Part shown: positions 1 to 12,100 of the stretch, piece by piece
Layout of the letters: each line of letters starts with the position of its first letter
Position numbering within the stretch: the stretch's first letter is position 1
From: Phoronis australis
Lineage: Eukaryota > Phoronida > Phoronidae
Direction of reading: 5' to 3'
Assembly: GCA_002633005.1 (NCBI GenBank)
Contig: NMRA01000444.1
Coordinates: 341,722-378,486, forward strand
Length of the DNA: 36,765 nt
Position numbers and translations under genes: made by a program
Notes under the pieces: generated by a model
Told to the model about the DNA's origin: nothing
What the model saw: only the letters and a program-made list of their open reading frames with translations
The model's database searches: none

Positions 1-16
1 TTTTTTTTTACTTCAG

Positions 17-117
17 AACGAGTTGTTGGTTTGCGACTGGGGGGAATGGATACACCAAAGCTCATCAGTCCGTCTAACGGAAACCTTGTAGACAAGGCCT
101 TGCTGCCTGTTGTGGAG
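17..117 (+). CDS. TRMT2A-like exon 1 of window (partial gene)
   Basis: A T-rich tract and cag (14-16) precede the exon; the donor is gag|gttt. It enters with the last two bases of a codon and ends in phase 0. The peptide begins RVVGLRLGGMDTPK and matches the VVGFR.G.YKGG segment just before the methyltransferase core. The donor is weak. Direct joining to 784 gives the best alignment. Confidence 0.6.
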
Positions 118-3100
118 GTTTGTCTAGCAGTAGTCTGCTGTTGTTTTGTACATAGAGGTTAACTGGTGTTCATATATCATTCAGAACCATTTCTCAGTCG
201 TACAATTTCGGTATTGTTCTTTTCTTTGTTTTGTAATGATAAATTCTGGCGTTCTTTACTTTCGGGGGAAAATGAAGCAAGAAAAAGCTGCGTCTTGGAT
301 ATGACTGCTTTATCTCACTCCTCATCCAGAACTGTAAACACTCAGCCGCCCAGAACACATTTGAAGTACAGTAGTAATTGACCTAACAATAGCTAGTGAC
401 TCCTATTTTAGAAACAGCAAGTTACAACAATCAGTGTGATCAACTACTAATAATAATTATTTATTGTTACATAATTATTTTTTATGTATCACATTATTAA
501 TAATTGATTAATTCTTTCAGTTTTATTCCGATTTATAATTAATCTTATTTATTGACTGTTAATAATATTGTAGCTGCAAGATTGCTAAATTTGTTCGTGA
601 CTCAAAAAAGCAATATGCAGTTCTATTCTGTGAAAATGTGTTTGATTTTTTGTGATTAAATAGTACCTTGAATAGAGATTGTTGTCATGAACAGATGTCA
701 CGAAGTAGAACGATTGTGTTTCCACTATTCATATTAAGTCTGTCGTCTTTGAGTGAACGTGAAATAAACTCTGTCTTCTGTAGAGTTTTGAGCTGTTTCT
801 GCAACATTCATTATTCGATGTCTATGACTCGGACACAAAAGCTGGACACTGGTCTCAACTTCTGCTGAAGACCACCCGTCAAGGGGAGGTACTCGGGGTG
901 ATTACGTTCTTGGCTAAACACCTGGAGGAGGTAGGACATTGAATGTTTCATTGTTGGAGCACAGCTCCGCCTCACCTGAGTGATAGTCATTTCATTGGCC
1001 AGATCTACTGGTCAGTCATTTTTATTTTGGTTTAAAATGTTAAACCAACCTTAAGTTGTTGAATATTTCCAGATTATCCTCAATAATCTTTTTAAAGATA
1101 GCATGTGAAGTTGCCATTGCATTGAAACCGCCAATATGTGCATGATGACATCATGGAAATGACATCACTTGTGGGGTGTACAAGTGTGAGGAAGTTATGT
1201 TACAAACTATGTAACTTTGAGTCATCCAACCAAAACTAATAGACAAAGAAGTGGACATTGTTACCAAGTTCAAGGACGGATTTTCCGTCCTCTGAATCTG
1301 ATGTTAGATGTGCTGGCAGTTTGCCAGAGATCTGTAGAAAGGTTCAATAATGATGGATGGTGATTGATAACAGTTGGTTATCCCTATTTGTTCTGTCCAA
1401 CAGAATGCTCTGCTGCTGTCAACGTGCCAGGTCAAAAATCTTGAAATGAGACTCATAAAGCTGGCTTGACCTTGGCTTGACCTAGTTTGGTTTTATTTGA
1501 CAAGCATGGCTTTCAGTTATAACAAATTGCTCGTTCTTCTCAAGTGCACAAAGTATGATCTGAGCTGGGAACAAGTCAAGACCAGCTTTATAGTCATGAG
1601 GAATATGAAGAAGTGTCTTTTCTAATTGAAGCTCACAGCATTTAAATGACGGTTGTAGCCTTACTATAAGTGTTTTACACTGTTATCATTTAAATGTAGC
1701 CTTATTGTAAGTGTTTTACACTGTTATCATTTCAGAGCGATGTTGAGGTCGCCAAGAATTCCCTGATGAAACATTTCTCTCAAGGGAATGATGTAGGCTG
1801 TCCCAAGCTGTTATCTCTTTACTTTCAGTAAGTTTTGTTATTGTTAATGATGTTTGTGTGGCCTAGTGGGATAGGTGTTTGTTTCCTTTACTCAAGGTCG
1901 TCTGTTGGAGTCCGACTGAGGCACACTGCTAGACCACTGAGCCAGGTCTCTAGCTCCTCAGCTGGGATTTAACTGTATTAATAAAGCATAAAAATGGTTC
2001 CAGGTGATCAGTGCAATGGACCCACCCTAGCGGTCTGCATAATGTGTACCAGAATGCCTGCAATTATTTTTATAGGATCGTAGTTGTAGGGACTGCAGCT
2101 GTGATAGCCAGGGGACACAATTTGATTACAGCCACTTGCTACAGGGGACACAACTTGATTACAGCCACTTGCTGTAGGGGACGTAACTTGATAACAGCCA
2201 CTTGCAATAATTTGTTCTTAGCCCATGCATGACTTCAGTGAGTGAATGTCTAGTGATTTAGATTCATGAGTAAGTAGCTAAGAAGGGTGCACTTAAATAT
2301 GACGGATGGAAATTGGACTGAATGTGGCGCTACCTCACTGTTTACAGTGCCTAAACCAAAACATTGAATTATATGATTCTTTGTTTCATCGGTTTACTCC
2401 AACCTCTTTGCTAGTTTTTCTGTGGTTTTCGTTTAATGATTTCTCCACGTTGAACTGGTGAGTGACGAGTACACTTGTAGCTGTTGACAGTTGTATTTTT
2501 GGCAAATGATTGTTACTACTGGATTTAAACTCATCTTCTAATTGTACTTGAAACAGTACTTTATATATGCCATCGTCTCATCAGTTAAGCTACTGATTTA
2601 TCCACTAATTATGAGAAAGTATTTGCAATGCCTTCAATAGTTACCATAACCACGATTGGTTGGAAGAATCTGGAAAATAGTTTTCTTCAGTCTGTAATTC
2701 AACACTTCAGTGATGGCAGCCATTTTATTGATAATACTTTATTTGTGTGTCTAGGCTTGTGGTCCCTGCGTGCTGTGTTGCAGGATTACTTGCAAACCAC
2801 CTTTTACTAGCTTGGTTACGTGATCTTATGAGGTCTCCCTAAAGTTGTAAGAGACTAGTGTTAAGGAACACACCTCAGCTTGGTTGTTTGCCTAGCTGCC
2901 TAAATCCATTACTGTGTTATGTCAAATGTACGACTTCTTTCATCTTTTTTATCCGAAACACGATATCACGTTTACCGTCTCACCCAATCTCTGGGGTGCA
3001 GGTTTCAGTTTGTCATGTAGGTGAAGTGTTGGAGATGTGCCCAGGCAACGGCTGTCATTTTACATTTCCAGCACGTTGAGGTCACAACTGGCTGTGTTTG

Positions 3101-6100
3101 TGTTTTCAGTGTCTCCAAAGGTGAGAAAGTGCCATCGTCCACCAGTCTGTTGTTCACTAGAGGTGAAGCTATAGAGAAGATATGCCAGACCTCCTTCAGG
3201 CTGTCCCGTGATGTGAGCCTCAGAGGTGGGTCGTATTGTGTCATCTTACCACCTTAGAGCGCGCATAAACACACCTGTCTGTAATAACTGTTGTAATAAT
3301 ACTTCAGTTTGGGACAAAATATGGCTTACAGTTGAAATTTCATTTTATCAAATTTCTCAACAAAAATAACTTTTCAGGAAAATTCACTTGGCTTTTGACT
3401 GGGTTTGTGTGTCGTATTAGTAAACAACATTTGGTAAAGTTTTGAGCATTTGCAACAATGTGGTAAGCTTCTTAACAATAGAAATATGGGAATTTTAGCT
3501 ATTCTATTTGTTCCAAATTAAAGATTTTTCACTGTGTTAGGTTTAGAATGTTTGTTCTTCATTCTAGAGTGTTTTACAACAACTATGACTTTAGTAGTTT
3601 GCTAATGAGAGTGAAATGAAGATTAAATACCTTCAAGTACCGACTGTCTTGAAAGCTGAAGTCTGTCCTCGCATTGAGTTTCTTCATGTAGAGAAACTAT
3701 GTGGGATTATCCTGTTATTAATTTATTAAAAGTGAAATATTACAACGTTATTTTGATACCAAGGTTTTTGGATACCTCTTCAGTGTTGTCCATTGTCTAT
3801 ATAGCCTAGCTGCATTACATGAAGGTAATATATAGCCTAGCTATATTACATGAAGGTAATATATAACATAGCTGTATTACATGAAGGTAATATATAACAT
3901 AGCTGTATTACATGAAGGTAATATATAGCCTAGCTATATTACATGAAAGTAATATATAGCCTAGCTGTATTACATGGAAGTAATATATAGCCTAGCTATA
4001 GTACATGAAAGTAATATATAGCCTAGCTATATTACACGAAGGTAATATATAGCCTAGCTGTATTACATGAAAGTAATATATAGCCTAGCTATATTTCATG
4101 AAGGTAATATATAACCTAGCTGTATTACATGAAGGTAATATATATAGCCTAGCTGTATTACATGAAGATAATGTATAGCCTTGCTGTATTACATGAAGGT
4201 AATGTATAGCCTTGCTGTATTACATGAAGGTAATATATAACCTAGCTGTATTACATGAAGGTAATATATAACCTAGCTGCATTACATGAAGGTAATATAT
4301 AGCCTAGCTGTATTACATGAAGGCAATATATAGCCTTGCTGTATTACACAAAGGTAATGTATAGCCTAGCTGTATTACATGAAGGTAATTAGCAATAGTA
4401 GTGATTTACAACTTCCAAGCACATTTCAATTATGTGTGAAGCAAATGAGTAAATTAACCTGTCTAATGAAGCTTTTCGTTGTTGCCTTGTTTGTGTATAA
4501 TGTAATTCATGGTTTGCTGTGTTTATTTGACTTCAGCAAACCTGTCAGCTGCAGAATGTTTGTACAAGAAAATTGTTGAGTTGAGCAACTTGTCTTGCGA
4601 TGACGCTGTAATTGACGTCTGCTGCGGGGCTGGGCTTACTGGACAGATCTTGGACTCTAAGCTGGTTAGTGTCGATAAGATTAACAGTTCACGTAGTGGT
4701 TGTTATGGCAGAATTTTTGTGCTGACCATGAAAAATGGAATATGCTTCAGGTTGTTTAAGACTGGCATTCAAAAATGACGACGTATTTCCTTGTAACACT
4801 TAGTCGTCAAATACTGTAAAAATGCCATTTCTTGTTGTATTGTGTTTTTTGTGTAATACAATTCAGGGAGTTCTCTCTACAACTCCTGGGGTCTGAGAAG
4901 TGACGCTAGATTTAAGTCTTACGCCTTATGTTCCACACAACTATTTTGGAAAAATAAATAAATTTTACTCCGTCACTAAGGTCATTACTGCTACTTACTG
5001 AGATAGTTTGTATATTAATTGCAAGGCTGTGATGTGCTGATAATAGCAAGGCTGTGATGTGCTGATAATAGCAAGGCTGTGATGTGCTGATAATAGCAAG
5101 GGTAAACCTTGATTCAATAATTGTCAAGAGGCAGCGGATGACCTAATTTTGGATTTAATTCCTAAGTCACTTTCCGTGACACAGTTCCCTGGTCATTATT
5201 GTTGAGTTCATCTTCTGCTAGAGAAAGTCCTCACGATGAGAACGCAGCGTCGGTCAGATGAAATGTAAGTCCAGTATTAGTTTTAATATTTTTTACTGAT
5301 ATTTATCAACTGATTGTCTAATATTCACCAACTGGTTGAGTACATCTATTACTTCCTTGTTCCAGTCGTGTTCTAGTGTGATTGGCATTGACAGCTCCCC
5401 TAGTGCCATTGAAGAGGCAAGATACAATGCACATTTAAACGGTAAGCTGAGCTATCTCTTTCATGTTCTTTTTCATCTTTATGCAATATCGATTGTTTAT
5501 ACAGTCCAATTTGTCAATTCTGGTGCACATATTTGCTATAGAAAAAAAATCCCAACTGTGACTGTATCGCAACCAATGACACCAGAACTAGAACTGGTTG
5601 GCTTTAATGATTGGAATTTTTCTTTAATTTTATGAGTCCCCTTCATTATCACTTTTACTTTAGTTTTAATGAAAAATATTAGTATTTCAGCAGATTTTGT
5701 TTGTGAGATTTGTAAGCTTTAATTTTGTTTAATAACCTCAATATCTACAAGTCTTATTTCCGAGATGTCTTACACGCCTGTATATTCTTTGATACCTCTT
5801 CATCACAAGATATCTTACACACCTGTATATTCTTTGATTATACCTCCGCATTACAAAAACGATCTGAGTGATATATAATTTAAGTGGCGTAGCAGTTGGA
5901 TTATTTTCATTTTGTAACAGCACATTTTAGATTTTCAATGTAACTGAATAGGCTACAGTTAAAGTGACAAACCCGCGTTCCTTCGAGAAAACTAATTTTT
6001 AGTTGAGACAAGTTACCACAATAAAACTGGTTCCTTCTTGTTTCTTACTCAAATGGGTTTTGGTCTTCCAAGAAACTGAAGCCTCATTATTGCAGTGAAT

Positions 6101-9100
6101 CACTTGATATTCCCTGATAACTCATCTTATAGAGCCTTACTTCAATTATGAACTGTCAGTCCAGATATCTTACCTATTTTGACTACAGGATAATTTGAGA
6201 TCAATTTTGCAAGGGTAAGTGGTCTTAATTAAATGTTGGTTGTGGTGACTAAAAGTGGGTTTATAGCCACTTTAAACCATCCTCTGTTGATTTCTGATCG
6301 ATTGATGTCTGATTGATTGATTTCTAATCATGAATTAAAGAATGTCCTAGCACGCGTGATTGATTAAGTTTTGTGCTTATTTCTTCTGAGTGCCAGGCTG
6401 AGCACTGTACTGTCTAATGTCTTGTCTCAGGTTTAGTGAACACTGAGTACGTTCACGGGAAAGTGGAGACATCTTTGAAAGGAGCTTTACAACGTCCCTG
6501 TGTGAATGGCAAGTCTGTAACTGTAGTCATTGACCCGACGAAAACTGGACTGGGTAAGGGCGGCTGTGAGCTATGATAGGCAACAATAGATAGAACATCT
6601 GTGAACTGTAGGACAATTAAAAGCATTGTCAATGATATCTGATTGTCATGTTAGATCTTTAGGTATGATAGTTGTGTTCAATGTATGACTACATTCTATC
6701 CTCGGGTGTAAGATATCATTGTATGATTGATGTAATGGAGTGATATTATACAGCATTAAGCAGGACTGTACTCTACTAAACGACAAATATCCACCGGAGA
6801 CTTATATTTGCATTATAAAGGTGTTATAAGTTGCGATAGGCTGAACATCCCCACTTCATTTTGTGACTGACATGCATGTCAAGGTCATGATCAGGGCATA
6901 TTCCATAATGCCAGTCTCAAGAAACCTTGGCTTTTGGAATAGAAATAGTTTACTTATTAACAGTTTTCTGCCACAACTCAAAATTCCAGTGTAACCTACC
7001 AAATCACTTCTGTGGCAGCATTTTACAAGTGTATACTTGACTGATTGAAATTTTTCTCGTGAAACATTCGCATTTTACTAGCATGATCTAACTCAGTAGA
7101 AACTTACTCTTTGCACATCTCGAAGTCTGAGATGTTATCAAAAGGTTGTGGTTCAAGATGTGATGTTCTTCCTTGTATGTGGAATGTGACAAACCTCATT
7201 TTTGTCTCTCGTTGCAGACAACCGTTGCATCCTTAGATTGAGGAGGAAGAGAAGTGTTCGACGTGTTATCTACATCTGCACGATCCCTTGTGCACCTTGT
7301 GACAATTTTGTAAGGTAAAGGTCACCTTAGGTCATTGCAGCTAGAATAATGTCTCTTAGTATTGTTAAGATCCTTTAATGGCCATTGAAGCTTTTGAACA
7401 GGCTTTGACAGCAACTGGATCTCTTGCCGTTTTGAAGCAAAATAATGCTGTGACCTTTGCCAACCCTCAAAACAATTAAAACTGAAAACTCAGGAAAAAG
7501 TTTGCTAAATTGGAAAGCATTACTGACTCCTAGGAATCATCAGTATGTTCCACAGGTTAAGACCACCCACCTCAAACCAATGTACACACTTTGTGACTGA
7601 GGATATGTTTTAGTTGAGGATTCTCTCAGTGACAGTATTAATTATGAAAAAATAGGTTATCTAACCCATTTCAGGTGTAATCACTAGAAAGTGTTTTTTT
7701 AACAGAAAATGCTATAAAATAGTAAGTTCTTTTAGTTGTGCTTTCTGTTAGAAATATTAACTGATATTGAATGCAAATTTTCACATGTTTTTTCTAGTGT
7801 CAGTTGTTTGGTTTTGTCTTAATATATATCTTTAAATGAAGGAAATTTTGTTATTTACAAGAGTGGCCACTCCAAGTATACAATGGTTTGGTCATTGTGA
7901 CATCTGTGTGTTTGTTTATTTGTCAAGCTCAGTCACCATCACACTATGTTCAAGTCTGACTTTGTCTTGTCATCGTTTCTTTCAGCTTGGTGCTACCAAA
8001 TGAAACTCCTCTTGACGGCAGCTCATTCAAGTTGGTACGAGTGGCAGCCGTGGATGTCTGCCCTAACACCAGTTATTGCCAGGCTGTGTTGCTGTTTGAG
8101 AAGAGCTCTGAAGATGGTTGGGAAGTGGGTGAGGTAAGTGAAGAAGAGTCTGAGGACGAACCTGAAGAGATAGAGACTGATGAAGGTGTTGAGGTGGTTG
8201 AAGCTACCAAGGAAGTGAGGCGTCAAGGTGAAGGTGATGCATCAAAAAAGAGTGAGGAGGATGTTGTGGTTATTGACTCTGTTAAACCAGATGTCATTGT
8301 AATTGAAATCGACAGTGACAGTGACGATGAAGTGAAAATTGTAAGTAAACCTACGAAAGAGTCACTGCATAAGTTGGACTTGTCCAAAGTGAAAAGGGAA
8401 GAAGAAGCTGTGACTGAAGCCCCGGCTATCAAACTGGAGGAGGTTGATGTCAGTACTGAATCAATCGGAGTTGGCTCTGAAGGTGGTACTGCAGCAAATG
8501 TTGAAGACATGTCTCAGTGTAGTGTGAAGGAAGAGCCAGGATTGGGAGAACCTGTAGCAGTGTCCTCAGTGATAGTAAAGCAGGAGAAGGGAGACATTGA
8601 AGGAGACAGTCATGTGAAGTCTGGCAGCTTCTTGCAGGATGTTGATGTGAAACAAGAGATGGTTGAAGTGAAAGTTGAGGTGTTCCACGGAGGTTCTTGG
8701 GCTACTGGGAAAGAATCTCATGAAGATAGTGAAATGACTGAAGATGTCACTACTGGTGAAACTGAAGTAAACCCTGTGCACAGAACTGAAGAGTTGATGA
8801 ATGATGAGATGAACATATCTTCAGCAACTCCAAACAAGACTAAAGTGTGTGAAGACAAACAAGCTTTTGAAGTAGTAACTGGTTCTAGTATTTCATTGCC
8901 ATCACCTCAATTTGGTGAAGAGAACCAACAGTCAACCGCTTCACCACCAATAGTCCAAGCTTTGGATGAAGTACATGGTGAGGATGAGCAAAATTCAGGG
9001 GAAGAGGTTCCACTTTCAGCTGATTCTGGTACTTCAGAACTACCGCCTCAGTACGTCCAGCAAGCTTGTGGAAAGAGTGAATATGGAACAGAGAAAGGGA

Positions 9101-12100
9101 ACACATCAAGCCTTTCAGCAGCTTCCTCCCAAGTTGTAGAAGAAGTACAAGAGAAAGTTAAGCGTGCTGTGGAGACTGTGGCATCAGTAACAGTAGTTAA
9201 TAATTGTTCTANTAGTTGAGGATTCTCTCAGTGACAGTATTAATTATGAAAAAATAGGTTATCTAACCCATTTCAGGTGTAATCACTAGAAAGTGTTTTT
9301 TTAACAGAAAATGCTATAAAATAGTAAGTTCTTTCAGTTGTGCTTTCTGTTAGAAATATTAACTGATATTGAATGCAAATTTTCACATGTTTTTTCTAGT
9401 GTCAGTTGTTTGGTTTTGTCTTAATATATATCTTTAAATGAAGGAAATTTTGTTATTTACGAGAGTGGCCACTCCAAGTATACAATGGTTTGGTCATTGT
9501 GACATCTGTGTGTTTGTTTATTTGTCAAGCTCAGTCACCATCACACTACGTTCAAGTCTGACTTTGTCTTGTCATCGTTTCTTACAGCTTGGTACTACCA
9601 AATGAAACTCCTCTGGAAGGCAGCTCATTCAAGTTGGTGCGAGTGGCAGCCGTGGATGTCTGCCCTAACACCAGTTATTGCCAGGCTGTGTTGCTGTTTG
9701 AGAAGAGCTCTGAAGATGGTTGGGAAGTGGGTGAGGTAAGTGAAGAAGAGTCTGAGGAGGAACCTGAAGAGATAGAGACTGATGAAGGTGTTGAGGAGGT
9801 GGTTGAAGCTACCAAGGGAGCGAGACGTCAAGGTGAAGGTGATGCATCAGAAAAGAGCGAGGAGGATGTTGTGGTTGTTGAGTCAGTTAAACCAGATGTC
9901 ATTGTAATTGAAATCGACAGTGATAGTGACGATGAAGTGGAAATTGTAAGTAAACCTACGAAAGAGTCACTGCATAAGTTAGACTTGTCCAAAGTGAAAA
10001 GGGAAGAAGAAGCTGTGACTGAAGCCCCGGCTATCAAACGGGAGGAGGTTGATGTCAGTACTGAATCAATCAGAGTTGGCTCTGAAGGTGGTACTGCAGC
10101 AAAAGTTGAAGACATGTCTCAGTGTAGTGTGAAGGAAGAGCCAGGATTGGGAGAACCTGTAGCAGTGTCCTCAGTGATAGTAAAGCAGGAGAAGGGAAAC
10201 ATTGAAGGAGACAGTCATGTGAAGTCTGGCAGCTTCTTGCAGGATGTTGATGTGAGACAAGAGAGGGTTGAAGTGAAAGTTGAGGTGTTCCACGGAGGTT
10301 CTTGGGCTACTGGGAAAGAATCTCATGAAGATAGTGAAATGACTGAAGATGTCACTACTGGTGAAACTGAAGTAAACCCTGTGCACAGAACTGAAGAGTT
10401 GATGAATGATGATATGAACATATCTTCAGCAACTCCAAACAAGACTAAAGTGTGTGAAGACAAACAAGCTTTTGAAGTAGTAACTGGTTCTAGTATTTCA
10501 TTGCCATCACCTCAATTTGGTGAAGAGAACCAACAGTCAACCGCTTCACCACCAATAGTCCAAGCTTTGGATGAAGTACATGGTGAGGATGAGCAAAATT
10601 CAGGGGAAGAGGTTCCACTTTCAGCTGATTCTGGTACTTCAGAACTACCGCCTCAGTACGTCCAGCAAGCTTGTGGAAAGAGTGAATATGGAACAGAGAA
10701 AGGGAACACATCAAGCCTTTCAGCAGCTTCCTCCCAAGTTGTAGAAGAAGTACAAGAGAAAGTTAAGCGTGCTGTGGAGACTGTGGCATCAGTAACAGTA
10801 GTTAATAATTGTTCTACTGTGTCAACTGATCCTTCTGTAGAAGAGTGTATGGAACTTTCAGAGAAAGAAGACAAAGAGTCTTCAGACATTGCTACTGATA
10901 AACCAGTTTGTAAAAATGTTGAAGAAAATACTGGAGAGATGATAGACATGGCAAGGACAGAGCTCCATGATGCATGCATCACATTACCACCTGAAACTTC
11001 TAAGAAACATGCAACAGAGCCTAACAAGTTGGTTGATGAGGTAGTTGTTGCCCAAAATGAGAATGACTCTTCTCTAGAAAGTGCTGATGAGGCAAAAGAG
11101 TCCTCTGCGTCACTGGCCGCAGATAAAGGCAGTGTAGATGGCTCTGTGTTGGCAAGCCTCAGCAGTGCTGTTCCAAAAAGTCCACAACCATTTAATACAG
11201 CTGCTGCAGCTATTGAAGAAATATCACAAAAGAGGTTTGAAGATGAATGTACTCCAACAAAGCACCGAAGACTTGATGATGATTCTGCTTCACCGTTAGA
11301 AATGGAAAGAATGTCTTCTGGAGAACACTCATCTCCAACCAAAAGAGGAAGAGGCAGGGGTCGTGGCAGAGGTCGGGGGAGAGGTCGAGGGAAAGCTGTG
11401 AAAGTTCAGGAGACCAAGGAACATGATACAGAACTCAACAATGAGGTTGACGTAGCAGCTGTTTCCAGGAAACAAAATTACTCAGAATATAATGATGAGA
11501 TAAAAGAGTCCTCTGCAGTACAGAAGACTGGTAAAAGTGACAAAGATGGCTCTGTGCTTGCAAGTCACAGCAGTACTATTCCGTTAAGCCTACAGGCGGT
11601 TACTGCTGCTGCTTGTTTGGAAGAAATGTCAGAAAAAAGTGTTGAAGGCAAAGGTACTCTCGCAAAGCGCCAAAAAATGGACGATTCTTCTTCACTTAGG
11701 GAATTGGATGAGGAGGCAATGTATTCTGGTGAACACTCAACACCAACTAAACGAGGTAGAGGTAGAGGAAGAAGCAGGGGCCGTGGAAGTCGTGGGAGAG
11801 CTGTTAAAGTTGCGGAGACACTAACGCACGAAGCAGACACTGGCAAGTTGGTTTGTGAAAGTACAGCAGAAGATTTAGTTACTGATAAGCAAGCAAACAG
11901 CTCAGAAGATATAGCACGCAGAACACGTGCTGGACAAAGTTCTTCTGGAGGTCATATCAAGAAAGACCAACAGTCTAGTGCAGCTCCCTCTGTTGAAGAT
12001 AAAGATCTAGAAGAAGACAAAGAATTAGAAACATTGAGTTCCGTCGACTCAACTCTAGGGATGAGCCCTAGGGGAAGAGGACGAGGTAGAGGCCGGGGCA

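Noticed and set aside
574-645. Open stretch (IAKFVRDSKK...) between the first two TRMT2A-like exons
   Set aside because: No good donor, phases do not fit, and direct joining of 117 to 784 aligns to TRMT2A without a gap.
3795-4390. Regular 31-bp array considered as a CRISPR
   Set aside because: Units are contiguous with no unique spacers, in a spliced animal gene. It is a minisatellite.
10653-11342. 229-codon open frame on the minus strand opposite the TRMT2A-like tail
   Set aside because: Shadow of the Ser/Glu-rich coding strand: Ser-rich, no recognisable domain. The same type of shadow occurs at 8223-8510 and 9828-10115.
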